A stretch of DNA of 64,000 nucleotides from Photobacterium ganghwense (lineage in GTDB: Bacteria; Pseudomonadota; Gammaproteobacteria; Enterobacterales; Vibrionaceae). The stretch is from positions 33,814 to 97,813 of the forward strand of contig NZ_PYMI01000012.1 in assembly GCF_003025595.1 (NCBI RefSeq). The letters run 5' to 3'. Below, piece after piece: positions 17,946-26,969 of this stretch (positions are counted from its first letter, which is position 1; every line of letters starts with the position of its first letter). The notes beneath the pieces are model-generated. The model was not told the origin of the DNA, ran no database searches, and saw only the letters and a list, made by a program, of their open reading frames with translations. The translations under genes were made by a program, and so were the position numbers.

Positions 17946-20561
17946 ATGACAGATCCAATCTCTTCCGTACTGCCAGAAGACAACACGCAAACCCCGGATC
18001 GCCTGCGTCAGGCGCTGGAACAGTTTACTGCTCACCAGAAAAGCCAGTTTATCGACCGAGTCCCGGTGACGGCTCTGGTGGAAGCCCGCTCTCGCTATAT
18101 CGACAATCTGCTGGAATCGCTCTGGCACCATTTTAACCTGCATCAGCACCCGACCCTGGCCCTGATCGCGGTTGGCGGCTATGGCCGCGGCGAACTGCAC
18201 CCGCTCTCCGACGTCGACATCCTGCTGCTGAGCGAAGAACCGGTTGATGAAGCCACCGGCAACACCATCAGTACGTTCCTCACCTTATTGTGGGATTTGA
18301 AGCTGGATGTCGGCCACAGCGTGCGCACTGTCGACGAATGTATTTCGTTTGGCCGCGAGGATCTGACCGTTGCTACCAACCTGTTCGAATCACGCTGGCT
18401 GTGTGGTAACCATGACACTTATCAGCATCTGGAAGAGCGCCTGAACGACGGGCATTTCTGGCCCAGCAAACCGTTTTATCAGGCCAAATTGGAAGAGCAA
18501 CGTACCCGGCATGCCCGGTATCACGACACCACGTACAACCTGGAGCCGGATATTAAATCCAGCCCGGGCGGCCTGCGCGATATTCACACCCTGAGCTGGG
18601 TCGCACGCCGCCACTTCGGGGCCACCAGCCTGCTGGAAATGAGCCGTTTTGGCTTTCTGACCGATGCCGAATACCGCGAGCTGGTCGAATGCCAGGACGC
18701 CCTGTGGCGTATCCGCTTCGCGCTCCATGTCGAGCTGCGCCGCTATGACAACCGGCTGACCTTCGGCCATCAGGCTTCCGTAGCTGAATTGCTCGGCTAC
18801 CAGGGTGAGGGTAACCGGCCGGTTGAAATGATGATGAAAGATTTCTACCGCACCCTGCGCCGGGTGGCTGAACTCAACAAGATGCTGCTGCAATTGTTTG
18901 ATCAGGCCATCCTGAACAAAGGAGCGGCGCCGGAGCCAATTATCCTGGATGATGACTTCCAGCTACGGGGGCCGCTCATTGAGGCAACCAAACCGGCGCT
19001 GTTCCAGGCCCGGCCGGAAACCATTCTGGATATGTTCCTGCACATTGCCCGCAACTCGCAGATCGAAGGCATTGCCGCCCCGACCCTGCGCCAGCTGCGC
19101 ACCGCGCGGCGGCGGCTCAACCGCTTCCTGGTCGATATTCCCGAGGCGCGGGAAAAATTCATGGAGCTGATCCGCCAGACCAACTGCCTGCATCGCGCTT
19201 TTCCGCTGATGCATCGGCACGGCGTGCTGTCGACCTATCTGCCGCAATGGAGCCAGATCGTCGGTCAGATGCAGTTTGACCTGTTCCACGTCTACACCGT
19301 GGATGAACACACCATTCGGCTGCTGAAGAATCTGTATAAGTTCAGCAACCCGGAAAACCGCCAGCAGCATCCGATCTGTTGTGAGGTTTATCCGCGAGTG
19401 ACGAAAAAAGAGCTGTTGCTGCTCGCGGCCATCTTCCACGATATCGCCAAGGGACGAGGCGGTGATCACTCCGAGCTAGGCGGTGAAGATGCTTACGATT
19501 TCTGCCTGTTGCACGGCCTGTCCAAACCGGAGGCCAATCTGGTGAAATGGCTGGTCAATCAGCACCTGCTGATGTCGGTCACCGCCCAGCGCCGGGATAT
19601 TTATGATCCGGAAGTGATCACCGCGTTTGCCAAAGAAGTCCGCGACGAAGAGCGGCTGGATAACCTGATCTGCCTGACCGTAGCCGATATCTGTGCCACC
19701 AACCAGGAGCTGTGGAACAGCTGGAAGCGAACCCTGCTGGCCGAGCTGTACTACTCCACCCAGAAAGCCCTGCGGCGCGGGCTGGAAAACCCGCCAGATA
19801 TGCGCGAGCGCATCCGCCACAACCAACAAATGGCCTCAGCCCTGTTACGCAGTCAGGGATTCCCACAGCGGGATATTGATGTACTGTGGCAGCGTTTCAA
19901 GGCCGATTATTTCCTGCGCCATACCCACAAGCAGATTGCCTGGCACGCAGAAGCCATTCTGACCCATGAAGAGCAGGACAAGCCGCTGATTCTGGTCAGC
20001 AAAAAAGCCACCCGTGGCGGCACGGAAGTGTTCGTCTACTGCCAGGACAAAGCCAAACTGTTTGCCATTGTGGTTGCCGAGCTCGATAAGAAAAACCTCA
20101 GCGTCCACGATGCCCAGATCATGACCAGCAAAGACGGCTATGCGTTGGATACCTTTATGGTACTGGACCACAACGGCGAGGCCCTGAGCGATGTGCGCCA
20201 GAATGCAGTGCGACGGTCGCTAATCAACGCCCTGACCCACATGAAGTCAGAGCGTAAACGCAAACGGCCACCGCACAAGCTGCGCCACTTTACGGTCAAG
20301 ACCCAGGTTGATTTCCTGCCGACCAAATCCGGTAAGAAAACCTTGATGGAACTGGTAGCCCTCGACATGCCGGGACTGCTGGCCCGGGTCGGCTCCGAAT
20401 TTGCCCGTCAGGGGATCAGCCTGCAGGCGGCCAAAATCACCACCATAGGTGAACGCGCGGAAGACTTTTTCATTGTCACAAACCAGGACGGTGAGCAGTT
20501 AACCCCAGATGAGCAAACGCGCCTGAAAGACGCACTGATTGCCCGTCTGGAAAAACAATAA
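17946..20561 (+). CDS. glnD: Bifunctional uridylyltransferase/uridylyl-removing enzyme GlnD
   Basis: Nitrogen sensor that uridylylates PII when glutamine is low and removes UMP when it is high. Domain order: nucleotidyltransferase with GGYGRGELHPLSDVDILLL, a helical linker, HD hydrolase domain (HDIAKGRGGDHSELG), and two C-terminal ACT domains that bind glutamine (about residues 690-870). The start is uncertain. ATG 17946 (MTDPISS, 871 residues) has a weak GGA upstream. ATG 17913 (MDKTSNF, 882 residues) has poorly spaced signals. A still longer in-frame reading overlaps the map terminator and is rejected. Confidence 0.95.
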   Translation: MTDPISSVLPEDNTQTPDRLRQALEQFTAHQKSQFIDRVPVTALVEARSRYIDNLLESLWHHFNLHQHPTLALIAVGGYGRGELHPLSDVDILLLSEEPVDEATGNTISTFLTLLWDLKLDVGHSVRTVDECISFGREDLTVATNLFESRWLCGNHDTYQHLEERLNDGHFWPSKPFYQAKLEEQRTRHARYHDTTYNLEPDIKSSPGGLRDIHTLSWVARRHFGATSLLEMSRFGFLTDAEYRELVECQDALWRIRFALHVELRRYDNRLTFGHQASVAELLGYQGEGNRPVEMMMKDFYRTLRRVAELNKMLLQLFDQAILNKGAAPEPIILDDDFQLRGPLIEATKPALFQARPETILDMFLHIARNSQIEGIAAPTLRQLRTARRRLNRFLVDIPEAREKFMELIRQTNCLHRAFPLMHRHGVLSTYLPQWSQIVGQMQFDLFHVYTVDEHTIRLLKNLYKFSNPENRQQHPICCEVYPRVTKKELLLLAAIFHDIAKGRGGDHSELGGEDAYDFCLLHGLSKPEANLVKWLVNQHLLMSVTAQRRDIYDPEVITAFAKEVRDEERLDNLICLTVADICATNQELWNSWKRTLLAELYYSTQKALRRGLENPPDMRERIRHNQQMASALLRSQGFPQRDIDVLWQRFKADYFLRHTHKQIAWHAEAILTHEEQDKPLILVSKKATRGGTEVFVYCQDKAKLFAIVVAELDKKNLSVHDAQIMTSKDGYALDTFMVLDHNGEALSDVRQNAVRRSLINALTHMKSERKRKRPPHKLRHFTVKTQVDFLPTKSGKKTLMELVALDMPGLLARVGSEFARQGISLQAAKITTIGERAEDFFIVTNQDGEQLTPDEQTRLKDALIARLEKQ

Positions 20562-20610
20562 CCAGTAGCTGCCCCCCTGTTTTTAAACTTGTAGTTAACA
20601 TGAGGCGTAT

Positions 20611-20991
20611 ATGTACCCAAACCTCTCTGCCATCGGCATCGAACACCCTGAAACAATCGAACGTTACAGCCTGCGTCAGGAAGCGGCCAACGATATCCTG
20701 AAGATCTATTTCACCAAGCAGAAAGGTGAGCTTTTTGCCAAAAGTGTGAAATTTAAGTTCCCGCGCCAACGTAAATCGGTGGTGGTCAACAGCGGTAACC
20801 GGGAATACAAAGAAATTACCGAGATCAACCGCACGCTGACGTTCATCATTGATGAGCTGGATCGTATCACCAACAAAAAGCACACTGAGATCGATATTAA
20901 GAAGAAGATCCTGGGCGACCTGCGCCACCTGGAGCAGGTGGTCAGCCACAAAATCGCTGAAATTGAAGCCGATCTGGAAAAACTGAAATAA
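20611..20991 (+). CDS. yaeH: YaeH family protein (UPF0325/DUF3461)
   Basis: Small conserved protein of unknown function, 126 residues. It matches E. coli YaeH along its length, including RYSLRQEA-NDILKIYF, the FAKSVKFKFPRQRK basic stretch and the C-terminal KISEIEADLEKL-like coiled coil. In E. coli yaeH is also close to map, glnD and dapD. Here dapD has moved to 60.1 kb. GAGG lies 5 nt before the ATG. Confidence 0.93.
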   Translation: MYPNLSAIGIEHPETIERYSLRQEAANDILKIYFTKQKGELFAKSVKFKFPRQRKSVVVNSGNREYKEITEINRTLTFIIDELDRITNKKHTEIDIKKKILGDLRHLEQVVSHKIAEIEADLEKLK

Positions 20992-21013
20992 CCGCTTCGC
21001 CCTTTCTTGCCAT

Positions 21014-21047
21014 AAAAAAACCGGGCAGCACATTTTGTGCTGCCCGG
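21014..21047 (-). terminator. Terminator of the yqcC-truC-yqcA operon
   Basis: Twelve-base perfect stem CCGGGCAGCACA / TGTGCTGCCCGG (21021-21032, 21036-21047) with a 3-nt loop, followed by seven T on the minus strand. It may also stop yaeH transcription arriving from the plus side, although there is no T run in that direction. Confidence 0.88.
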
Positions 21048-21201
21048 TGTATCTCTGTTTAGCGTGAATCCCCGTATCGGCCCTCAGCATACAGGCGGCT
21101 ATCTCAGAGAAATCGCGCTTCAAACACCCGCATTTACCGGAACCTTTTATTCAGGTGCGGTAACCCGCCCGGTTTCTGCGGCTGATGATGGATCATTCGG
21201 C

Positions 21202-21663
21202 TCAGGCCGCATCAGCCTGCTTGGCCCAGCTTTTCAGCCAGGGCATGACCACTTCCAGCGCATCAAAATTAACACTGGCATCTACATCCAACCGCTCAAC
21301 CATGGGGCGTGCCTGCAGCTCCTGCAACAACGTATCAAACTGCCGCCCGGCACCGCAGAAACGATCTTCGCCGTAGCTGGAGTCGCCCATCGCTACCACT
21401 CCGTAACGCAGCTGAGGTAGCATCGGAAAGGTATCATTCAGCGCCAGAAACAACGGCAGCAAGTTGTCCGGAATTTCTCCCTGACCTGTGGTTGAGGTGA
21501 TCACCAGCGCGATGTCCTGCTGATAAGCCAGAAATTCCTCCAATGAGGATTCCAGAAACAGTTCGGCCTGATGCCCACTGCCAACCAGAAAACGTGTGAC
21601 TTCCTCAGCCACCTCTTCCGCGCCGCCGAATACGGTTCCCACAAAAACACCAATCTTTGCCAT
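21202..21663 (-). CDS. yqcA: Flavodoxin YqcA
   Basis: Short-chain flavodoxin binding FMN. The protein has 153 residues. The FMN phosphate loop is near residues 9-16 (GTVFGGAE), with later STTGQGEIPDN and GDSSYGEDRFCGAG loops that hold the isoalloxazine ring. The neighbours truC and yqcC identify it as the YqcA rather than the MioC branch. The electron-transfer partner is not evident. Last gene of the yqcC-truC-yqcA unit. Confidence 0.9.
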   Translation of the reverse strand: MAKIGVFVGTVFGGAEEVAEEVTRFLVGSGHQAELFLESSLEEFLAYQQDIALVITSTTGQGEIPDNLLPLFLALNDTFPMLPQLRYGVVAMGDSSYGEDRFCGAGRQFDTLLQELQARPMVERLDVDASVNFDALEVVMPWLKSWAKQADAA

Positions 21664-21754
21664 ATTTCAATACCTTCCTTTGCGACAGAAAATCCATGAA
21701 TCCACGATAACATAACTGTGGCTGGCAGACGGAATTGGTGCAACTTTTATCTGA

Positions 21755-22492
21755 TTATGCGCCTTCCATCAGGGATTCCGCCCACCCAAAAGCAGCCATG
21801 ACCCGGCGCCAGGGCGCATCCACCTCGGCCCGGATATCCAGCATCTCGCCACTGACCGGGTGCAGCAACTGCAATCGCGAAGCATGCAGCATCAGGCGGT
21901 AGCAGTCATAGTTATCCCGGAAACTACGGTTATGACGGCCATCACCGTGATTCACGTCCCCGATAATATGGTGGCTGAGATGATGCATGTGACGACGCAG
22001 CTGATGCTTACGCCCCGTTTCCGGCTTCATTTCCACCAGCGTGTAACGGCTGGTCGGATAACGGCCGATCGCAATGTCAGTCTGAACGTGAGCCAAAGGG
22101 GCGTACGCAGTGACAGCTTCCTGCGCCTCTTTATCTTGGTTAGCCTGCTTGTCAGCAATTTTATCCAGTTCCTCCTTGAGCGGATAATCCAGCACTGCGG
22201 CTTCCTGAATCCAGCCCCGGACAACCGCATGGTAAGTTTTCTTTATGTCGCGTCCGGCAAACTTCGGCATCATTTGTGCGGCCATCTCGCTTGAGAGCGC
22301 AAACAGCAAAACACCCGACGTCGGGCGATCGAGGCGATGCAGGGGAAACACATGTTGACCAATCTGATCGCGCAAAGTCTGCATCACAAACCGCGTTTCA
22401 TGGCGATCCAGCCAGGAACGGTGAACCAGCATTCCGGCGGGTTTATTGACAGCGACCAGGTATTCGTCGCGATACAGGATTTCAAGTTCCAT
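21755..22492 (-). CDS. truC: tRNA pseudouridine(65) synthase TruC
   Basis: RluA-family pseudouridine synthase acting at position 65 of certain tRNAs. It has the HRLDRPTSG catalytic motif; with the ATG at 22492 the catalytic aspartate is D55. The conserved KTYHAVVRGW and TGRKHQLRRHMHH segments are present. The start MELEILYRDEYL aligns with E. coli MLEILYQDEWL. A GTG three codons upstream overlaps the yqcC stop and would give 248 residues, so this is an alternative start. Confidence 0.94.
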   Translation of the reverse strand: MELEILYRDEYLVAVNKPAGMLVHRSWLDRHETRFVMQTLRDQIGQHVFPLHRLDRPTSGVLLFALSSEMAAQMMPKFAGRDIKKTYHAVVRGWIQEAAVLDYPLKEELDKIADKQANQDKEAQEAVTAYAPLAHVQTDIAIGRYPTSRYTLVEMKPETGRKHQLRRHMHHLSHHIIGDVNHGDGRHNRSFRDNYDCYRLMLHASRLQLLHPVSGEMLDIRAEVDAPWRRVMAAFGWAESLMEGA

Positions 22493-22497
22493 AGCAC

Positions 22498-22818
22498 TCA
22501 CTTCTTAAACAGTTCATCCAGCTGGCGGGTCACCGACAAAATCGCCGGCTGCCCAGCCAGTCCTTTCATTGATTCCTCAACGTAAGGGGAAATCGCCATG
22601 GCGGCTGGCAGCGGCATGTTCTCTGCCAGGATCCAGAGCAGACGCGGAATAAAAATCCATTGCAGCCACTGCGTGCAATGCAGGGTATCGACCGCAAACG
22701 GCTCTGTACTTTGCAACGCAGACGAGCTGGGCGGTATGGTTTCCCACATCCCTTCCGATTTCATGGTTGCTTCAAGCTGCTCAAGCAGCAGCCGACATTG
22801 CTGGTGCATGTCTGTCAT
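22498..22818 (-). CDS. yqcC: YqcC family protein
   Basis: Small conserved protein of unknown function, 106 residues from the ATG at 22818 (MTDMHQQCRLLLEQLEA). The pattern STEPFAVDT, QWLQWIFIPRL and LPAAMAISPY fits the YqcC family. A longer in-frame reading to 22860 lacks similarity. The stop lies 5 nt from the truC ATG, so the two are probably translated together. In E. coli the csrB RNA gene is next to yqcC and syd, a synteny kept in expanded form here. Confidence 0.9.
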   Translation of the reverse strand: MTDMHQQCRLLLEQLEATMKSEGMWETIPPSSSALQSTEPFAVDTLHCTQWLQWIFIPRLLWILAENMPLPAAMAISPYVEESMKGLAGQPAILSVTRQLDELFKK

Positions 22819-23035
22819 ACCCTCATCTCTCTGATACCAAGCCCGATCAGGCCCGGCCAATAAGTCTGGCGGCGAAGGATACCATCTTGCCCAAGGACAC
22901 CCAAGTGTGACATGGCCCCAGTCAGGGAAGCAGGAAATGAAGACGGCAACCGCTTCAGACTGTCGCCCCGCCCATCGCCGAGCGTGGTGAACGTGCTATA
23001 CTCCCGCTTCTGATTGAGGAGCACAGAACCTGACC

Positions 23036-24079
23036 ATGGATAAATTTCATCACCTTACCCAACTGTTAGATAACGCCGGTTGCCAGTATAAAATTTTCGA
23101 CCTCGGCCGCCGTGTGTGTGAAATCGACATTGAACACTTCAAGGCTGTTGAGGAAAACCGTCAGCCGTATCCATGGCCGCTGAAACAGCACGCCCACCTT
23201 TCTATTTCCTTCTGGCAGCCAGGGAACCCACCCTGGATCTGGTTCCTTCGTCTGCCACTGGATGAGCGTGGCCTGCTCAAGCAAGCAGCGGTCGGTGACT
23301 TTATCAAGTACGTGATTGAAGCCATGGGGGCGACACTGAACACGACCCCAACCGAAGAAGAGCAGGAAAAGCTGGCGGCAAACCCGTACACCTTCAAACC
23401 TAACGACGACAAGATGGCGATCTTCCACGCCCAGTTACGTGAACTCCTGCATCTTCCTGCCAGTCACTATTATGAGCACGCCCAGCACTACCTGACCGGC
23501 GATTTAGGCTGGGATAAATGGCAGGGCGTAGGCCTGCAGGGACTGGCCGATGTTTGTGCCCGGATGAAGCAGGAAAACAACGCCACTCAGCTGCGTAAGG
23601 CAGTCAACAACCTGCCGCTGACTCCGCTCTACGCCCTGCTGGGTTGCCTTGAGCACTGCACTCTGCCGGAAGCCCTGGCGACACGCCTGAAAGAGCGCCT
23701 CGATGAAGAAGCCGCTGTCGACACCCCGGATTTGTTCCTGATTTCAGCCTTGATCCGGGCATTGTCCGGTGCCGATACCGCAACCCTGAGTCAGGCATTG
23801 CGTGATCTGCTGGCGCAGTCAGCATTGAGCCATCCGGAAATCCTGGTGGCAATTGCTGGTCGCTGCTGGCAAGGACTGACGGACAGTGAACTGGCTGGGC
23901 TGTTCCTGCTGCGTCTGGCCGAAACCGAAGATCAGACGTTGTTTAATCAGCTCTTTGCCGATTTGGTGATGCTACCGAACCTACGCGGAATCATGCTGCA
24001 ACTGCTGCACAGTCCGGCAAATACGGCGCTGATTGAAGCCATCACCAAACTGCAGCAACACGCCCGGGGAGAAGACTGA
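23036..24079 (+). CDS. DUF3549 family protein
   Basis: Conserved protein of Vibrionaceae and relatives with no known function, 347 residues, soluble, without signal peptide. It has the family start LTQLLDNAGCQYKIFDLGRR and the PWIWFLRLPLDERGLLKQA segment. The C-terminal half is leucine-rich helix of repeat character (about 190-340). Divergent from yqcC with 217 bp between. A weak GAGGAG lies some 14 nt before the ATG, so the exact start is a little uncertain. Confidence 0.88.
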   Translation: MDKFHHLTQLLDNAGCQYKIFDLGRRVCEIDIEHFKAVEENRQPYPWPLKQHAHLSISFWQPGNPPWIWFLRLPLDERGLLKQAAVGDFIKYVIEAMGATLNTTPTEEEQEKLAANPYTFKPNDDKMAIFHAQLRELLHLPASHYYEHAQHYLTGDLGWDKWQGVGLQGLADVCARMKQENNATQLRKAVNNLPLTPLYALLGCLEHCTLPEALATRLKERLDEEAAVDTPDLFLISALIRALSGADTATLSQALRDLLAQSALSHPEILVAIAGRCWQGLTDSELAGLFLLRLAETEDQTLFNQLFADLVMLPNLRGIMLQLLHSPANTALIEAITKLQQHARGED

Positions 24080-24232
24080 ATCGCCAGACGGTTCTCCTCT
24101 TTTAGCCTACCCGTGAGAGCGGCTTGCCGACACCACGGTGCAGTTTGCCGGCCTGACACATCACGTCGTCAGGCTGGCGAAAATACACATAGATGGACAG
24201 GCAACATCAAGGATGTCGACAGGAAATAAAAC

Positions 24233-24535
24233 ATGGATAATTTATTGGGAATACTGCTGCTGGCCGTGGCGGGCTTTCTGTTCTGGCAACAACGTCGTCA
24301 GGCTGAGCTGGCTCAGACTTTCATTCACCAACGCTGTGAACATTTAGGTCTGCAGTTACTGACCGTTGCCAGTGGCAGCCACAAGTTGCGCGATTCTCAG
24401 GGGCTATGGCACTGGCACACCGTTTATTTATTCGAATTCTCAGCCAGCGGAGAAGATGCCTATCAGGGCTATGTGGTCATGAAAGGGTTCCGACCGGTGC
24501 AGTTTCATGTTCCGCCGCACCGAATGCCCGGCTAA
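24233..24535 (+). CDS. DUF3301 family protein, single membrane anchor
   Basis: 100-residue protein with an N-terminal membrane segment (about residues 2-18, LLGILLLAVAGFLFW) followed by QQRRQAELA and a small basic/aromatic cytoplasmic domain (HLGLQLLTVASG ... WHWHTVYLFEFS). This is the DUF3301 pattern, often found beside DUF3549 genes. Function unknown. AGGAA lies upstream at suitable spacing. Confidence 0.85.
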   Translation: MDNLLGILLLAVAGFLFWQQRRQAELAQTFIHQRCEHLGLQLLTVASGSHKLRDSQGLWHWHTVYLFEFSASGEDAYQGYVVMKGFRPVQFHVPPHRMPG

Positions 24536-24848
24536 CGCTCCCATCGCTCCTTCACCGCCACATAAACTCCTGATACACAAGCGCCACAAACGTCAATGGC
24601 GTGCGGCGCTTGTCAGCATGCCCCACCATGGCAACGCGAAAATCACGCCACATATGTTTGAGCATGAGATTCAGTATGGGCTGAGGCGTCGCCGACGCTT
24701 TCACCTCAATCATTTACCAGATAGCAGGCAGTTCTGACTGTGACATTGTTTTGTGGCTGGTTTGGCTGGTTTGGCTGGTTTGTGAGAAAAGGTAGCACAC
24801 CGAAAAGTGCAAGTACCGTAAGCAGGCAAGCAAACTTTTACGGTGCCC
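24536..24848. other. Gene-free spacer before the csrB array
   Basis: 313 bp between the DUF3301 gene and the 3' end of the first CsrB RNA. Apart from a 9-bp tandem repeat at 24755-24781, no gene, promoter or RNA is recognised. Confidence 0.6.
24755..24781. repeat. Three tandem copies of a 9-bp unit
   Basis: GGCTGGTTT is repeated three times without interruption (24755, 24764, 24773). It is a candidate slippage-prone microsatellite in non-coding DNA. Confidence 0.8.
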
Positions 24849-25237
24849 AAAAAAGAACGGGCGCAACTTGCGTTGCGCCCTTAGGTCTTACTTGCAGCAT
24901 TCCCGCTACGAAAGTGCTCCCTGCATCATTCCTTTGACTGCTGTATCCGTCAGCATTGTCCTTTTGACTTCATCCTGAAGTTGTCCTGTGGCCTTCCTGA
25001 CCCGTCAGTTCATCCTGTCCTGACTCTCAACATCCATCCTGGAGGGGTCCATACCTTCTTCCTGAAGGGGTCCTTTTCGTCATCCTGACCAGCAAACATC
25101 CTGTTTACTGTCTTGCCGTTCCTCGGCATTCCCTTCACAGTCCCTGTTCGATATACCTTCCTGGCACACCGGTCTCATCCTGAGACTGCCCAAATCCTTG
25201 GCTATGTTCCTATTCCGTTCCGTCAGTTCCTTCCGAC
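24849..25237 (-). ncRNA. csrB: CsrB-family small regulatory RNA, copy 1
   Basis: RNA that sequesters the global regulator CsrA by presenting many GGA motifs. On the minus strand about 28 GGA triplets occur in 389 nt, many as CAGGATG or CAGGA in loops of short hairpins. Near the 3' end, GCGGGAATGCTGC resembles E. coli CsrB (GCTGGAATGCTGC). The RNA ends in an intrinsic terminator (stem GGGCGCAAC / GTTGCGCCC, 24859-24867 and 24872-24880) and a T run. The 5' end is inferred at 25237, 6 nt after a TATTCT -10 (25244-25249). Location near yqcC and syd matches E. coli csrB. Almost identical to copy 3. Confidence 0.93.
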
Positions 25238-25340
25238 ACCCTAAGAATACGATTTCCCCATCGGATTGGGAGCATACTCGGACAGAAATTTTCGTCTCAA
25301 TGCATGAAATTTGCACCAAACAAAAGCAAAAACACTTTAA

Positions 25341-25353
25341 ATTCAACACTTTA
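25341..25353 (+). promoter_or_regulatory. IHF-like site upstream of csrB copy 1
   Basis: ATTCAACACTTTA matches the IHF consensus WATCAANNNNTTR with one mismatch, at about -104 to -116 from the inferred RNA start. A perfect match lies at the equivalent place in copy 3. IHF assisting GacA/UvrY-dependent csr promoters is established in other gammaproteobacteria. Binding here is inferred. Confidence 0.4.
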
Positions 25354-25397
25354 AACTAAAGACCTAGGCTAATGGCCAGGTTAAAAACGCGTAATAT

Positions 25398-25425
25398 CTT
25401 ACAGGTTTGTAAGAGATCTCTCACA
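25398..25425. promoter_or_regulatory. GacA/UvrY (VarA)-type upstream activating site, csrB copy 1
   Basis: TGTAAGAGATCTCTCACA (25408-25425) is a near-perfect 18-bp palindrome of the GacA-box form TGTAAG-N6-CTTACA. A further half-site CTTACA (25398-25403) lies 4 bp before it. The centre is 179.5 bp upstream of the inferred RNA start, the same as for the other two copies. Confidence 0.85.
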
Positions 25426-25520
25426 AAGGCCCGGGGTGAATCGGAGGTGGAGTGCCAAGGCTAGCGATAAGCAGATGAAATATAAAGGAAGGGGAAATTA
25501 GCTCGGGTGTTTTTACCCCC

Positions 25521-25993
25521 AAATAAAGAACGGGCGCAACTTACGTTGCGCCCTTAGGTCTTACATGCAGCATCCGGCTACTTGATGGCTCCCTGCTGTC
25601 ATCCTTGTTATACAATATCCCTATTGCAGCAATCCCTAAGTCCCGTCCTGGACTGTCCTTCGGTGGTTCCCTGACCTGTCAGTTCATCCTGAACTCACGC
25701 TCTCAATCCGTCCTGGAGGTGTCCTTTCCCTTCATCCTGAAGGAGTTCCTGATAACTCATCCTGAGAGGTCCGACTCCGTCCCGGAGCACTTCCTTAGCC
25801 CGATTCCTTCGGGGTCCCTGTCTCTTCCTGAAACTGTCCTTTGTCATCCTGACCAGCAGACATCCTGCCTGCTTTAAGGTTTCCTTACCCTGTCCAACCT
25901 TCCTGGGTAGCTGACCTCCAGTCAACTACACCTCATCCTGAGATTTCGGCGTCCTACCGATTTTCTGAATTCCTGCGTCGTGTCCCTGTCGAC
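25521..25993 (-). ncRNA. csrB: CsrB-family small regulatory RNA, copy 2 (long, divergent)
   Basis: The middle CsrB RNA of the array, inferred as 473 nt, 84 nt longer than its neighbours, with about 35 GGA triplets. The 5' end GTCGACAGGGA equals the start of E. coli CsrB. It lies 7 nt after a TAATAT -10 (26001-26006), which has a TTGTTC -35 at 16-bp spacing. The terminator stem GGGCGCAAC / GTTGCGCCC (25532-25540, 25545-25553) is conserved, but the T run is interrupted (TTCTTTATTT). The body is only loosely similar to copies 1 and 3, with shared short CAGGATG blocks. Confidence 0.92.
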
Positions 25994-26153
25994 AAGGCCC
26001 ATATTACGCCGATTCCAAACCGGAACAAGATAACGTGATTCCGTTCGCTGACGCTGTTTGGCTCTTCAAAACACCATTAAAACGCAAGACTCTGTAAATT
26101 AAGGAAAAGATAAATTATGCATCGCATTTCACTGCGTTATAAACGGATTTAGT

Positions 26154-26181
26154 CTTACACGCTTGTAAGCGATCTCTCACA
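26154..26181. promoter_or_regulatory. GacA/UvrY (VarA)-type upstream activating site, csrB copy 2
   Basis: TGTAAGCGATCTCTCACA (26164-26181) plus an upstream half-site CTTACA (26154-26159) with a 4-bp gap. The centre is 179.5 bp before the inferred start of copy 2. Same half-site layout as copies 1 and 3. Confidence 0.85.
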
Positions 26182-26277
26182 AAGCATCGGGAAAAAACAG
26201 TAATCGATTTCAGCCCCGTAAATACAAGGCAAAACAGAAAGTTAGAATATTGCTGATTAATCAATGCGAGAATGTAA

Positions 26278-26311
26278 CTGAATATTCCGAAAACCTGAAT
26301 ATTCCGAAAAC
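26278..26311. repeat. 17-bp perfect tandem duplication
   Basis: CTGAATATTCCGAAAAC occurs twice in a row (26278-26294, 26295-26311) in the spacer between csrB copies 2 and 3. The rest of this spacer (about 26182-26476) shows no gene. Confidence 0.8.
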
Positions 26312-26476
26312 GATGGCAAGAGCCGCGTTCTGGGAAACGGATTGAAGAGACTGACACAGAGAAAAAGTGAAGAAGAAAACGGGGGACTCGTATCAGGTAT
26401 AAACGCCACGCAATTTGTGCCCGAAAGGCAGATTTGGCGAGTAAGAAGTAACCTTGCCTACAGGTTCAGGGGCCAG

Positions 26477-26865
26477 AAAAAAGAACGGGCGCAACTTGCG
26501 TTGCGCCCTTAGGTCTTACTTGCAGCATTCCCGCTACTAAGGTGCTCCCTGCATCATTCCTTTGACTGCTGTATCCGTCAGCATTGTCCTTTTGACTTCA
26601 TCCTGAAGTTGTCCTGTGGCCTTCCTGACCCGTCAGTTCATCCTGTCCTGACTCTCAACATCCATCCTGGAGGGGTCCATACCTTCTTCCTGAAGGGGTC
26701 CTTTTCGTCGTCCTGACCAGCAAACATCCTGTTTACTGTTTTGCCGTTCCTCGGCATTCCCTTCACAGTCCCTGTTCGATATACCTTCCTGGCACACCGG
26801 CCTCATCCTGAGACTACCCAAATCCTTGGCTATGTTCCTGTTCCGTTCCGTCAGTTCCTTCCGAC
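26477..26865 (-). ncRNA. csrB: CsrB-family small regulatory RNA, copy 3
   Basis: 389-nt CsrA-sequestering RNA, nearly identical to copy 1 along its whole length, from the shared GTCGGAAGGAACTGACGG start to the terminator. Only about nine scattered substitutions were noticed. Terminator stem GGGCGCAAC / GTTGCGCCC at 26487-26495 and 26500-26508 is followed by CGTTCTTTTTT-like sequence on the minus strand. The inferred start at 26865 is 7 nt after a TAATCT -10 (26873-26878) with no good -35, as expected for an activator-dependent promoter. Sequence upstream of the RNA is not similar to copy 1 except for the regulatory sites. Confidence 0.93.
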
Positions 26866-26969
26866 ACCAGTAAGATTACGTTTTTCACTGGCCAAAACCA
26901 GTGATCGATGACTCACTTTTTTACATCGATATATCGCACCATCAGAATGAGACAGGTTAAAACAATAAA

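Noticed and set aside
25080..25349. Open reading frames inside the csrB copies (also near 25605-25925 and 26633-26821)
   Set aside because: They have no ribosome sites, overlap structured RNA and have biased composition from GGA repeats.
24849..26880. CRISPR-like short repeats (many TCCTG units)
   Set aside because: Spacing is irregular and units are too short. The motif pattern, terminators and location identify CsrB RNAs, and no cas genes are present.
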